Position numbers and translations under genes: made by a program. A DNA stretch of 38,141 nucleotides from IMG/VR virus record IMGVR_UViG_3300008517_000033, positions 1 through 38,141 of that record; one strand, written 5' to 3'. Under the pieces are notes generated by a model. The model had not been told where the DNA came from, made no database searches, and saw only the letters and a program-made list of their open reading frames with translations. The stretch's first letter is position 1. The number at the start of each line of letters is the position of its first letter. Of the stretch, positions 5,871-14,014 are shown one piece after another. The DNA comes from a virus.

Positions 5871-6121
5871 GCAATTTATCGGCAATTTATCGGCAATTTG
5901 TTGACGGTTTTGCTATTCCATGCGACAAAGGAATTGTGCGGGATTTAGTTGATTGATGAGAGGTCGTTTTTATCAAGCAACTTACCGTCAAACCCTATGG
6001 GTAATTAACTTTATACTGAATACCCCTTACCGGATAGGATATTCCGATGCTCGTTAATTCGGAGCATAAAGCCCTAATTACCCGAAGCAGTACGTCTACC
6101 GCCAATTGCCCCGTCGGGCAA
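5871..6121 (-). ncRNA. Large multi-helix structured RNA, unassigned
   Basis: This non-coding segment has several long pairings: TTGCCC-cgtc-GGGCAA (6106-6121); a 9-bp helix GGGTAATTA (5999-6007) / TAATTACCC (6075-6083) enclosing hairpins at 6047-6067 and 6019-6043; and an 8-bp helix TTGACGGT (5901-5908) / ACCGTCAA (984-991 of the 5 kb block) enclosing two more hairpins. The 6019-6043 stem pairs fully only in the minus-strand RNA. An 11-nt tandem repeat (GCAATTTATCG) closes the segment at 5871-5900. It ends about 50 bases before the phosphoesterase ribosome site. It matches no RNA class I recognise; it may be a trans-acting RNA or a cis-regulator. Confidence 0.55.
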
Positions 6122-6123
6122 AC

Positions 6124-6255
6124 TTAATAATGAAATTCTGCTATTACCCTATCCTTAACATATTCGTTATATATCTTAGAATGTCTATTATCTAGTTTTA
6201 AATATATCTTTAATGATATACGCTTTATGAAGTTTAATATTTTTTGTTTTAGCAT
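6124..6255 (-). CDS. Basic micro-protein, 43 aa
   Basis: MLKQKILNFIKRISLKIYLK and onward; helical and basic. Its ATG overlaps the stop of the preceding 39-aa gene (TAATG). No family recognised. Confidence 0.4.
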   Translation of the reverse strand: MLKQKILNFIKRISLKIYLKLDNRHSKIYNEYVKDRVIAEFHY

Positions 6256-6374
6256 TATTTCGTTTTCTCTAATTTCTCTTTAAATTCCCGGCACTCATCA
6301 CTCATAACGTTTCCATTTTGTGCCATTATTATAAGAAGCTCTGTTGCAAGCCTAGAATTGATTTCAATTAGCAT
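6255..6374 (-). CDS. Micro-protein, 39 aa
   Basis: MLIEINSRLATELLIIMAQN followed by a charged helical tail. Overlap with the next small gene supports it; the ribosome site (AGAAAG) is weak. Function unknown. Confidence 0.4.
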   Translation of the reverse strand: MLIEINSRLATELLIIMAQNGNVMSDECREFKEKLEKTK

Positions 6375-6404
6375 TGTCTAATTTCTTTCTAAAGTTTTGT
6401 ACTA

Positions 6405-6433
6405 TAAAAAAAGCACCCGATTTCTCAAGTGCT
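6405..6433 (-). terminator. Intrinsic terminator after the HNH gene
   Basis: AGCACTT / GGGTGCT stem (two G-U pairs), 8-base loop, then a run of T. It directly follows the HNH gene at 6464. Confidence 0.8.
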
Positions 6434-6463
6434 CATTATTATATTTTTATATATGTAACTTTA

Positions 6464-7018
6464 TTATGTTGTTTTTAACTGTGCATGGTGTTGTGTGTGT
6501 TTACCACAATTTTCAAATAACATAAGATTTTCTATAATATTATTCTTTTTATTTTCATCTATATGATGTACTACTTCTTCTGGCTTTAAATATCTACCCA
6601 AAATCTTTTCCATTACTAATCTATGTTCATAAACATATCCTGCTTTATTTGCAAATGGGTGTTCAGGTCTTAATAATGCATAATATCCGTTATAAGTTTT
6701 TCTGCCACCATTCCATTTAGGATTTAACTCAGGTATCCCTAATCTTTTGCTTGAACATTCAATATTACAATAATGGTGTTTACTTCTTCTTATTTCAGAA
6801 TTCCGTTTATAAAATTCTTTTCCACATATTTCACATTTACATTTAGAAGTAGCCCTATTCCCTTTATTCCAAGGGATTTGACCTTTCAGAAATTTGCCTT
6901 TATTTACTGCTACTTTTAAAGCTTTTCCAATATTCTTTTTATGTTCTTCTGATAATATCTTACCCTTATGAGCTTCGCTCAATTTTTTTTTATGTTCTTC
7001 TGTAAACTGTCTTGCCAC
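6464..7018 (-). CDS. NUMOD3-HNH homing endonuclease, 184 aa
   Basis: Residues 5-35 are two NUMOD3 repeats (FTEEHKKKLSEAHKGK type) that bind DNA. Residues 60-88 are a zinc ribbon (CKCEIC...HHYCNIEC). Residues 128-178 are an HNH_3-type nuclease with VVHHID (149-154) and a downstream Asn and His-rich end. Free-standing homing endonucleases of this layout cut cognate sites in related phages and spread with flanking DNA. It carries its own terminator and interrupts the interval between the endolysin and downstream genes. Confidence 0.85.
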   Translation of the reverse strand: MARQFTEEHKKKLSEAHKGKILSEEHKKNIGKALKVAVNKGKFLKGQIPWNKGNRATSKCKCEICGKEFYKRNSEIRRSKHHYCNIECSSKRLGIPELNPKWNGGRKTYNGYYALLRPEHPFANKAGYVYEHRLVMEKILGRYLKPEEVVHHIDENKKNNIIENLMLFENCGKHTQHHAQLKTT

Positions 7019-7089
7019 ATTGTTCTCCCTATAAAGATTTATAACTATTATTAATTATAACAGTTATATTTATTCCTGCAATAGGAGTA

Positions 7090-7719
7090 CTAAGATTGCT
7101 TAATCTTTTTCCTTAATTGTTGCACAATAAAAGATTTCGAAATTCCGGCAATTGGCGAACTTGCATATCTGACATTTACACCTTTTTCATTATTCCCATT
7201 GTAGTATTTACCTTCCTTTATCAGGTAATTATTTACCCACCATTTTGTCCAGGTATCTATGCAATCTGGATAATCTTTAAACTTTCCAGCACTGGCATAA
7301 GGCGAACTATCATAAGCCTTAAAACCATAAAGATTATTTTTCATTCGTGCTATAAGGGAAGTTCCACTTGCGCTCTCTAAAACAGCATGGGCTATATTAT
7401 GCAGTACATTTACATCATAGAAATTTTGAGCATCTATAAAGGCCCACGATAGACCAGATAGTTTCTGGGTAAGACAATATTTCTCAAGTTCATAGCAATC
7501 TATGTTTTCAATATTTCCCAGTACTGGTTCAAATACTTCTGGACAGAAATTATCTTTATCGAATATTTCCATTCTACCTTTAGTTATCGGGCCAATGACA
7601 CCATCAGCTTTTATTCCAACATGCCTTTGAAAATCAGTAACTATAAGTTTGTAATGTGCAGGGTCGGAGACTTTATAACCTAAGCTATCAAAATATTTTA
7701 AATATTCTTGTTTATTCAT
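7090..7719 (-). CDS. Endolysin: peptidoglycan-binding plus glucosaminidase, 209 aa
   Basis: Residues 1-52 are a PG_binding_1 repeat (YKLIVTDFQRHVGIKADGVI). Residues 85-209 match the endo-beta-N-acetylglucosaminidase (GH73-like) fold, with the likely catalytic Glu115 in HAVLESASG and the conserved NNLYGFKAYD (128-137) and C-terminal 'GVNVRYASSP'. No signal peptide, so export would rely on the holin. Located at the end of the tail genes, as expected for a lysin. Confidence 0.85.
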   Translation of the reverse strand: MNKQEYLKYFDSLGYKVSDPAHYKLIVTDFQRHVGIKADGVIGPITKGRMEIFDKDNFCPEVFEPVLGNIENIDCYELEKYCLTQKLSGLSWAFIDAQNFYDVNVLHNIAHAVLESASGTSLIARMKNNLYGFKAYDSSPYASAGKFKDYPDCIDTWTKWWVNNYLIKEGKYYNGNNEKGVNVRYASSPIAGISKSFIVQQLRKKIKQS

Positions 7720-7864
7720 AATTTAGTATTCTTATATATTTATAATGCCAATCAAGATTTGGATTACATTTTTCGCAACCACCAGTTAATCCGCAATCAC
7801 ACATATCTATAAATTCTTTAATTGGAGTTCCCGCTGTATCATAATTATCTGTATAATGAATCAT
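7712..7864 (-). CDS. Cysteine-containing micro-protein, 50 aa
   Basis: MIHYTDNYDTAGTPIKEFID, then CDC...CEKC and an aromatic tail; a single zinc site is likely. It overlaps the endolysin start by eight bases, placing it in the lysis operon. Function unknown. Confidence 0.5.
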   Translation of the reverse strand: MIHYTDNYDTAGTPIKEFIDMCDCGLTGGCEKCNPNLDWHYKYIRILNYE

Positions 7865-7878
7865 TTTTATTTCTCACC

Positions 7879-9144
7879 TCATTCATAAGCCATATATATT
7901 TGCAATTTTTTAAACCAATAATCTGTACTAAATTTTCTATCTACTACGGGTTTTCTATCCACACCCAAAATCAAATCAGTCATTGTATTAATTCCAACCC
8001 AGCCATCAACTTTAAGTCTATTGGCTTGTTGATATTCTCTTACTTGTTTATCTGTAAAATTTCCGAATTTTCCATCAAAGGGATCATCATAATTATTTGG
8101 AAATCCATATTCAAGCATTAAAATTTCCTGTAGGGCTCTAACTTGATTTCCCTTACTTCCTATTTGTAAATCTTTTAATTTAAACATATCTTCCCCCTCA
8201 ATTATTATTGGTTCTGGTATTGGTACTTTCTGTCCTTCCCTTTTTATAAAATTCATTAAATCCTGGAAATAACTTGTACTCTTATTCATCATTGGCTCAG
8301 ATATAATCTGAGTGTATTCATTATTGTATTTTCTATAACCAAGCCTCCTGTATTTGGGTATGTTATTATTATCTATAACTACAATATTGGAAGCCCAATA
8401 ACCGGTCTGTTTGCTAATTCTTATAATATCCTTGTTTATATTATGTCCTTCATAAGTGCAATAAGATTCAAACCAGCTCCCACCTTCAATATTTAAAATT
8501 CCCAATCCATAGCTATCTGCTAAATTCTTCCAATCTGAAATTCTAGCAAAATATTTTCTGGGATTGTCCCAGTCCCCCATACTTGAAAGAAGATGAGCTC
8601 CAAACATTACATTGAGTTTACCTCGAAATATATTACCTAAGTGCTGGAATAGACTAACAAAATATTCTTCATTACCTACTGAAAATTTAATCTTGGAATG
8701 TTGTAAAGGAGTAAGTGAATTATAGGCAAATTTCGTATAAATACCCGTAGTATTATCATCTAACCATTTTCTAGGTTCATTTAAAGGCGCTATTACAGCC
8801 AAGTTAAAATTCTCTGTCAGAAGGTCAGCTACTATCCTGCTACATCTTCCATATTGTTCTGGCGGTATTAGTGAAGTCCAATTATTTTTCCTATCCCCTC
8901 TAAAAAAACTTAGATTAACTATAGGGATAACATTTTGCGTTTTACATTGATCTATAAAATCAATTAAAGAAATACCACCATTAGACATTATGGTATCATC
9001 TTTATATTTTTTGGTGGCTATCTGGTGTCTTAATTTATCATTGGCCAAATGTATATCAATGGGAAAAAGTAATCTATGTTCTGCTATTTGAACTCCTTTA
9101 ATTACCCCTGAAGGATCTAAACTTTGTCCTATATAAATTGACAT
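7879..9144 (-). CDS. TIM-barrel-like glycoside hydrolase with peptidoglycan-binding domain, 421 aa
   Basis: Residues 15-300 have features of a clan GH-A (beta/alpha)8 hydrolase: the signature N122-E123-P124 at a strand end (acid/base Glu) and a second glutamate E220 in NIEGGSW (candidate nucleophile). Residues 325-390 are a PG_binding_1 domain (LQIGSKGNQVRALQEI, then FDGKFGNFTDKQV). This could be a second cell-wall hydrolase or a tail-associated depolymerase; placement between an XhlA-like protein and the endolysin allows both. The exact GH family is not recognised. Confidence 0.6.
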   Translation of the reverse strand: MSIYIGQSLDPSGVIKGVQIAEHRLLFPIDIHLANDKLRHQIATKKYKDDTIMSNGGISLIDFIDQCKTQNVIPIVNLSFFRGDRKNNWTSLIPPEQYGRCSRIVADLLTENFNLAVIAPLNEPRKWLDDNTTGIYTKFAYNSLTPLQHSKIKFSVGNEEYFVSLFQHLGNIFRGKLNVMFGAHLLSSMGDWDNPRKYFARISDWKNLADSYGLGILNIEGGSWFESYCTYEGHNINKDIIRISKQTGYWASNIVVIDNNNIPKYRRLGYRKYNNEYTQIISEPMMNKSTSYFQDLMNFIKREGQKVPIPEPIIIEGEDMFKLKDLQIGSKGNQVRALQEILMLEYGFPNNYDDPFDGKFGNFTDKQVREYQQANRLKVDGWVGINTMTDLILGVDRKPVVDRKFSTDYWFKKLQIYMAYE

Positions 9145-9148
9145 ATAA

Positions 9149-9385
9149 TTACCTCATAGATATTATTGTAATCACAATTCCTATAACTATTGATAGTGCA
9201 GATAGCCAGGAGATAAAAGCCTTTATTGATATTTTAGATTTCATATCATATTTAATATTATCCAGGTCATCTTTAATATCTTTTAATTCTACGGTTTGCC
9301 CCGCTATAGTTGTCACTATCGGGATAATTTCATCATATAATTTTTGTATGGTAGCTTTCTCTTTTGTATTATTTTTATTTGCCAT
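9149..9385 (-). CDS. XhlA-like membrane protein, 78 aa
   Basis: An N-terminal coiled coil (residues 10-50) followed by one transmembrane helix (about 57-76) is the shape of haemolysin XhlA-type phage proteins, which act with holins in lysis. The start is set by GGAGG; a terminator hairpin immediately precedes that site. Alternative: a tail-associated membrane anchor. Confidence 0.6.
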   Translation of the reverse strand: MANKNNTKEKATIQKLYDEIIPIVTTIAGQTVELKDIKDDLDNIKYDMKSKISIKAFISWLSALSIVIGIVITIISMR

Positions 9386-9394
9386 TTAACCTCC

Positions 9395-9422
9395 AAATAA
9401 AAAACCTCCTAAAATTAGGAGG
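9395..9422 (-). terminator. Intrinsic terminator
   Basis: TTAGGAGG / CCTCCTAA on the minus strand as an eight-pair stem-loop (CCTCCTAA-AA-TTAGGAGG), then TTTTTTATTT running into the GGAGG of the next gene. Confidence 0.85.
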
Positions 9423-9450
9423 CAGATTATCAATAATATGTTTTCTATTA

Positions 9451-10266
9451 TTATGTTAATCCTGTTATACAAATTCCTTTCATAATTCTTATCTCATCAA
9501 TGTAGCCAGAATCTATCGCATATTCAGGAAAAGTTCCTGAAAGATACCAACCAATATTAAGTCTCGGAATATTATATCCAGCATTGTTATTATCATCCTT
9601 TGAATTTTGCAAATTCCCATTATGATAGATTTTTATAATTCCATTTTCTCTCACAAAACTTGCCTTAATCCAGTTTCCATTATAAACATTACTTGTACCT
9701 AAAATCTCATCGCTATTGCCTGCTGCATCTCTAACAAATAACTGTAATTTTCCAGTATTTTCTTCTGTCCCTGCCCACCAGCTATTAGTTGCCCCACCAT
9801 AATAACCTATAAAAACCTTATTTTCAGAAGGCACTGAACCCAGAAGTTTAAATACTACATCTATCTGCCAATCATCATCATCTGCAAAATTATACAAACT
9901 TCCGTGGTCTGGAGCATTAATCCTATCATCTGTAAAATATAAGCTATTATAAAAGTATCCACTTGCCCAAACCGGTTGTTGAGCATATAAAATTCTATTT
10001 ATATCAAGTCCGTTTCCGCTTGAATCATGACAGATATTTCCAGAACCAGTATCAAAATGCCAGAGCGCCCTTGTTATGTGGTCATCATCATCAAGTTTAG
10101 TAGGCTGTTTAGTTTCAATTGCTATCCATTTATCGGTTGCTAAATCGTAGTATTTCAGCGCATTTTTCTTACTCCACTTGCTATTACCATCATCCCACCA
10201 TCTAGTTGACTTAATCCTCTTCCAAGTAGCAGAACCGACATCCCAATATTTTGCTATTGCTACCAT
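9451..10266 (-). CDS. LamG/concanavalin-like lectin protein, 271 aa
   Basis: Residues 1-55 contain Trp-rich repeats (YWDVGSATWKRI, RWWDDGNSKW) seen at the N-terminus of phage structural proteins. Residues 65-265 form a laminin-G-like jelly roll: 'ALWHFDTGSGNICHDSSGNG', a central 'VVFKLLG', and 'YIDEIRIMKG' near the end. Such domains bind sugars, so this is probably a virion adhesion protein. Its start follows directly on the stop of the preceding gene. Confidence 0.7.
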   Translation of the reverse strand: MVAIAKYWDVGSATWKRIKSTRWWDDGNSKWSKKNALKYYDLATDKWIAIETKQPTKLDDDDHITRALWHFDTGSGNICHDSSGNGLDINRILYAQQPVWASGYFYNSLYFTDDRINAPDHGSLYNFADDDDWQIDVVFKLLGSVPSENKVFIGYYGGATNSWWAGTEENTGKLQLFVRDAAGNSDEILGTSNVYNGNWIKASFVRENGIIKIYHNGNLQNSKDDNNNAGYNIPRLNIGWYLSGTFPEYAIDSGYIDEIRIMKGICITGLT

Positions 10267-10608
10267 TTAAATATCCATCCAAACATCTTTATCAGAAGGC
10301 CCTACAGGAGCAGTTGCTTGCACAGCTATAGAAGTTACTCCAGTTACCGCATCATCTGAAATTTCCATAATTAACCCACCGACAGAATCATATATTTTTA
10401 TGCCATAAACTCCAGCAATTAGTTTTCCCATTTTTAGACGCTCACTATCGGAATCATCAATCACTCTAAAAGCCCCGTCTTTCACCGCTGTATGATGAGC
10501 CTTGTCTTCCATTTTTAAGGCTCTAAGTTCAGATTCAATCTTGTTAAGTCTTTCAGTTAGATAGGCTATATCTTCAGGGCTGTATTTAGTAATACTCAAA
10601 ATTTTCAC
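10267..10608 (-). CDS. Tail-tip accessory protein, 113 aa
   Basis: A short coiled coil (residues 10-40, with a leucine heptad) followed by 'VIDDSDSERLKMGKL...GIKIYDSVGGLIMEI' beta-rich segment that resembles connector regions of phage tail proteins. Starts at GTG with GAGGTG upstream. Probably structural; context between tail proteins is the main support. Confidence 0.5.
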   Translation of the reverse strand: MKILSITKYSPEDIAYLTERLNKIESELRALKMEDKAHHTAVKDGAFRVIDDSDSERLKMGKLIAGVYGIKIYDSVGGLIMEISDDAVTGVTSIAVQATAPVGPSDKDVWMDI

Positions 10609-10612
10609 CTCA

Positions 10613-10639
10613 AATAAAAAAACACCTTTTTTGGTGTTT
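10613..10639 (-). terminator. Intrinsic terminator after an HNH gene
   Basis: AAACACC-AAAAAA-GGTGTTT stem-loop followed by a run of T and ATTTGAGGTG, the ribosome site of the next gene. Confidence 0.85.
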
Positions 10640-10674
10640 AAATTAATATTGAAAATTATTATGTTGCTAATACT

Positions 10675-11436
10675 TTATTTTTCTATAAATATCTTATTAT
10701 AAATTAGTTCAATAATAGATAGAAATTCTTGATGATTTAAATCTCTTTTTATAAAATTAACTTGTCTATCAACCCACTGAATATTTTCAATAGAATTTTC
10801 CCCGTCTTTGGTTTTAGGAATTATATGGTCAATACTTGCATTTTTCCCTATGATAAGTTCTCTACCTGAATAGATACACTTATAATTTTGTTTTTTAAGA
10901 AGTTCTTTTAGATATAGCCAATTCTTTGATGAACCAGTATTTGCACGAGCCATAGTCTTTAATAAGTGTTCTTCACACAGAAAATATTTATTTTGAATAA
11001 TTATAGATTTACCACAATAAACACATAAAAAATGTTTCCGTCTTTCTTTTCGTAATTTATTTTGTAGTTTTATGTTTTTTTGTGTGCAAGCATAACACAT
11101 AACATTTTTTTTATTTCTACGTTCTACTGAAAGAGGGATTTTGCATCGTACACATATTCCTTGTGTCTTTATATTTTTATATCGCTTATGCCAGTATTTT
11201 GATAATTCTGGCTTGAGCCTATTGTATCTTTCTTGTTGACATTTTATATATTTTTTTCTATATTTTAAATATGTTTTTTCTCTAATTTTCTTGAATTTTT
11301 CTGGATTGTTTTTTCTCCAATCTGCAATTGTCTTTTTACGAATAATGATTGTACATTCTTTACAATATTTTCTATTCCCTCTTTTCCAAATTTCCTTACC
11401 ACATTCTTTACATTTTATTCTTTTTTTATATTTCAT
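10675..11436 (-). CDS. Zinc-ribbon HNH endonuclease, 253 aa
   Basis: Four CxxC zinc knuckles (near residues 8, 25, 95 and 138) precede an HNH nuclease at about 185-250 with 'CIYSGRELIIGKNASIDHI' and 'NIQWVDRQVNFIKRDLNH'. The latter Asn-rich helix is typical of phage HNH proteins with this fold. The first 130 residues are extremely basic. A mobile, free-standing endonuclease placed between tail genes, followed by its own terminator. Confidence 0.85.
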   Translation of the reverse strand: MKYKKRIKCKECGKEIWKRGNRKYCKECTIIIRKKTIADWRKNNPEKFKKIREKTYLKYRKKYIKCQQERYNRLKPELSKYWHKRYKNIKTQGICVRCKIPLSVERRNKKNVMCYACTQKNIKLQNKLRKERRKHFLCVYCGKSIIIQNKYFLCEEHLLKTMARANTGSSKNWLYLKELLKKQNYKCIYSGRELIIGKNASIDHIIPKTKDGENSIENIQWVDRQVNFIKRDLNHQEFLSIIELIYNKIFIEK

Positions 11437-11505
11437 AAAACTACTTTCTGTTATTCTAATATAAAAAGAATTATACCATATAAAGAATTATTTGTCTACA
11501 TATAT

Positions 11506-12516
11506 TTACTGAAATTCAACTGCTATTTTTTCAACCTCATTACTGTCAACTGATACCGATAATTTTTTAATTCGCCTATATGTATCAATGTCAAGATATC
11601 CTTTCTTTATTCGCAGCCTTACCTCGTCTCCAACGCTATAAGATTTTAATACTGTATCTATAGTATCCCTCACATCGCACCCATAAATTTGCGTAGGGTT
11701 TGGATATTCCTCTACATATTTTTTAGCATGCTCGGCTAAGGTATTTAATTCTTTTACATCTGAATGAGAAAAGGACTCTTGCATAAGCCCATAAATTTCC
11801 TGGCTCTGCATATTGTGAGCAACACTATAAAGCAAGTCAATTCCCTCTCCGCTCCCTATTGCGTTTGCCTGGTTTACCAAATCCTTCATAGAAAAATTAA
11901 AATTAAGTCCAGTTATATTCTTTCCGTATTCAAAAACTATAGCTTCAAGTCGCCTGCCCTGATGAGCGTAGACATTCAAAACTTTATTTTGCGTAATTTC
12001 CAAATCGCAGCCATTTATAACTTCAGTCATTTGTATAAAGGCTTCATATACGTTTTTGAATGGAGAATATTCTCTATCCCTTTTTATTCCTGTAGTAACA
12101 CTTCCCTGTGTAATTCCGTAATTACCATTAGGCAAGCCCTGAAAGTCATCAATAAGTGTCCAGAGAATAGTTCCCTGCTCAATGTCGGTAAATATCTTAC
12201 CACTGGGATTTACTTCCATTTTTTCAAGCAGTGCAAGATACCCACTAAAAGTTAGAGTTAACCTTCCCGATATATCTCCCACATTTCCACTTACCCCAGA
12301 TAGCACTCCACTCCAGAGTTTTCTATCCCCTCTGAAAATATCTATGAAATGTCTTGCAGGAAATAAGTTATTCTGGGTAAACTTAGGGTCGTCAATATTA
12401 AAGGAAATATTGCAACCGCCAGCACGATTTAATTCCCAAAAATATTGGAAGCTATTCCACGAAGTAATTTCTTCTATGTAGATATTGTCGATATCCTTAA
12501 TACGCAGACTATAAAT
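11506..12516 (-). CDS. Gp37-like tail protein (tail-associated), about 336 aa, AUU start
   Basis: The sequence matches the siphovirus ReqiPepy6 Gp37-like group: an N-terminal beta-rich region (WSGVLSG near residue 65), 'YSPFKNVYEAFIQ', and 'GSGEG' in the middle third. These are baseplate or tail-tip hub proteins. No ATG/GTG/TTG starts sensibly: a TTG at 12552 lies inside a terminator. ATT at 12516 lies seven bases after AAAGGAG (12530-12524) and leaves the expected N-terminus (xYSLRIKDID). Confidence 0.75.
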   Translation of the reverse strand: MYSLRIKDIDNIYIEEITSWNSFQYFWELNRAGGCNISFNIDDPKFTQNNLFPARHFIDIFRGDRKLWSGVLSGVSGNVGDISGRLTLTFSGYLALLEKMEVNPSGKIFTDIEQGTILWTLIDDFQGLPNGNYGITQGSVTTGIKRDREYSPFKNVYEAFIQMTEVINGCDLEITQNKVLNVYAHQGRRLEAIVFEYGKNITGLNFNFSMKDLVNQANAIGSGEGIDLLYSVAHNMQSQEIYGLMQESFSHSDVKELNTLAEHAKKYVEEYPNPTQIYGCDVRDTIDTVLKSYSVGDEVRLRIKKGYLDIDTYRRIKKLSVSVDSNEVEKIAVEFQ

Positions 12517-12534
12517 TTTAATACTCCTTTGCAA

Positions 12535-12561
12535 TAAAAAAGACACTCCCAAAAGAGTGCC
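12535..12561 (-). terminator. Intrinsic terminator
   Basis: GGCACTC / GAGTGTC seven-pair stem, 6-base loop, then TTTTTTATT directly before the AAAGGAG of the Gp37-like gene. Confidence 0.85.
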
Positions 12562-12617
12562 TTTCTATATATATCTCTAATTTCAAATCTTCTAAGAAAT
12601 CTAAAAATCTTCTATTT

Positions 12618-12917
12618 TTATCTTCGACTATGTTTTCTTTTATTCATAAATTCCTTAATTAAAAATAAGAAATTATCAAATCTAATCATCCACCTGAACA
12701 TAAAAGACTCTTTAAATGCCTCTGTAAATGTTTTATTAAGATTCTTAACAACTTCTTTTGATATGGCTTTATTAAGATTCTCGATATCTTTATTAAGATT
12801 CTCAATATCTTTATTAAGATTTTCGGTAGTTTCTTTTAATTTTTCAAATTCTTTTTTAAAATCTTTTTTAGGCATTTTCTTACCCATTCCTTTATTCCCT
12901 TTTAAACCATTATACAT
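12618..12917 (-). CDS. Coiled-coil membrane-proximal protein, up to 99 aa
   Basis: The centre consists of tandem heptads (NLNKDIE x2, then NLNKAIS) forming a coiled coil, followed by a hydrophobic aromatic segment (FMFRWMIRFDNFLFLI) and a basic tail. Met11 (MGKKMPKKDF) or Met15 may be the true start: an AAGGG site fits Met11. Probably a small tail or lysis accessory protein; not recognised. Confidence 0.5.
   Translation of the reverse strand: MYNGLKGNKGMGKKMPKKDFKKEFEKLKETTENLNKDIENLNKDIENLNKAISKEVVKNLNKTFTEAFKESFMFRWMIRFDNFLFLIKEFMNKRKHSRR
12768..12829. repeat. 21-bp tandem repeat (three copies)
   Basis: The unit TTTATTAAGATTCTCGATAT(C) recurs nearly three times and encodes one coiled-coil heptad per copy. 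A fourth degenerate copy lies at about 12731. Length variation between relatives by slippage is expected. Confidence 0.75.
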
Positions 12918-12932
12918 AATTTATACCGATAA

Positions 12933-13943
12933 TTATACCGATATTAAATGTATTGTCATAAAAGTATGTGTTGATGCTCCATAAATATCAACCGTATTCA
13001 CTCCTGCCATTGACCTAACAAATAATTCTATATAATCGGTTGCATTAAGAAGTAATATATCCTGTACTTTCATGAAAGCATTATCTGTTGTTGCGGAAAT
13101 ATATCCACCACCACTTGCTAATGCATTATTCTTATATATGCATATATCATAGACTTTACTAATTACTACTGATGTAAGAAGAACAGAACCAATAATTAGA
13201 TAATATCCCGTAACGGGTGCTGTAAATTTATAATTAGCAAAATCAGCCCCCACATCATAAGTTTCTGCATCAAGTAAGACTTTTATATAAGTACCATTAA
13301 CTAAATTTAATTGGTCGGAGGATAAATAAGCTCTTGCTTTTACATTGGTCTGGATTATTTTATCTCCACTGAAAACAATATCATCTGAAAAAGTTTTCTT
13401 ACCTATTATGGTTTGTGCTGTAGCAATTGTAACTAAACCAGCTAAAGCTAAATTCTGCAAATCTATCTGGCTTCTTTGGTCTGTAATATTAGCATTTGTA
13501 ATTTCTGTAACCCCATTACCAACATCTACTATTGCCAAATCCAGTGCATCATCTGGTAAGTCTGGTACGACTGGTGCGGGTGCAGGTGTTCCTGTGAGAA
13601 CCTGAATTTCCCATTCGTCTAAAGCACCACCAATGTCAGTGCTATCTTTTACCTGTGCGATTACTCTGTCCTTCCTCGGGTTGGTTGGGTTGCTTGCTGC
13701 AATTGCTTTATTCACCGTAGCATCGTTGTAAATTCTGTAATGTCCCTGTGTCGTTGATTGGTCTCCCTGAACATAGGCAGAACCTGCGGCTACATCTACA
13801 CTCATATTAGGAGTGCCTTTTTCAGTTACTTCTAAATCACCTGATTCTACTATTCCTTCAGTTAGTATATCTCTCCAATGCTGTCTATCATACTTCCCAG
13901 CGTAAGATTCAGAATCCAAAAAACTGGGGGCTATTTCTACCAT
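12933..13943 (-). CDS. Tail fibre/receptor-binding protein with C1q-like tip, 336 aa
   Basis: The N-terminus (ESYAGKYDRQHWRDIL) and the following 'VAAGSAYVQG' block match baseplate-attached phage fibre proteins. A linker at 165-195 contains 'TIIGKKTFSDDI', and residues 200-336 look like a C1q/TNF-like trimeric jelly roll (FTAPVTGYYLIIGSVLL). Such tips bind host surface sugars. Start at 13943 follows GGAAGGAGA; a longer start would run through the terminator. Confidence 0.7.
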   Translation of the reverse strand: MVEIAPSFLDSESYAGKYDRQHWRDILTEGIVESGDLEVTEKGTPNMSVDVAAGSAYVQGDQSTTQGHYRIYNDATVNKAIAASNPTNPRKDRVIAQVKDSTDIGGALDEWEIQVLTGTPAPAPVVPDLPDDALDLAIVDVGNGVTEITNANITDQRSQIDLQNLALAGLVTIATAQTIIGKKTFSDDIVFSGDKIIQTNVKARAYLSSDQLNLVNGTYIKVLLDAETYDVGADFANYKFTAPVTGYYLIIGSVLLTSVVISKVYDICIYKNNALASGGGYISATTDNAFMKVQDILLLNATDYIELFVRSMAGVNTVDIYGASTHTFMTIHLISV

Positions 13944-13960
13944 AATAATCTCCTTCCAAA

Positions 13961-13986
13961 TAAAAAGCACCCTTTAAGAGAGTGCT
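13961..13986 (-). terminator. Intrinsic terminator after an HNH gene
   Basis: AGCACTCT / AGGGTGCT eight-pair stem, 5-base loop, then TTTTTATTT leading into GGAAGGAGA of the fibre gene. Confidence 0.85.
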
Positions 13987-14014
13987 TAATTTTATATTAA
14001 ATTTTAATTTATAT

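Noticed and set aside
5871-6121. Group I intron or HEARO-type RNA near the HNH gene
   Set aside because: I could not find the conserved group I core elements or the expected flanking exon split, and the terminator at 6405 separates the RNA from the HNH gene.
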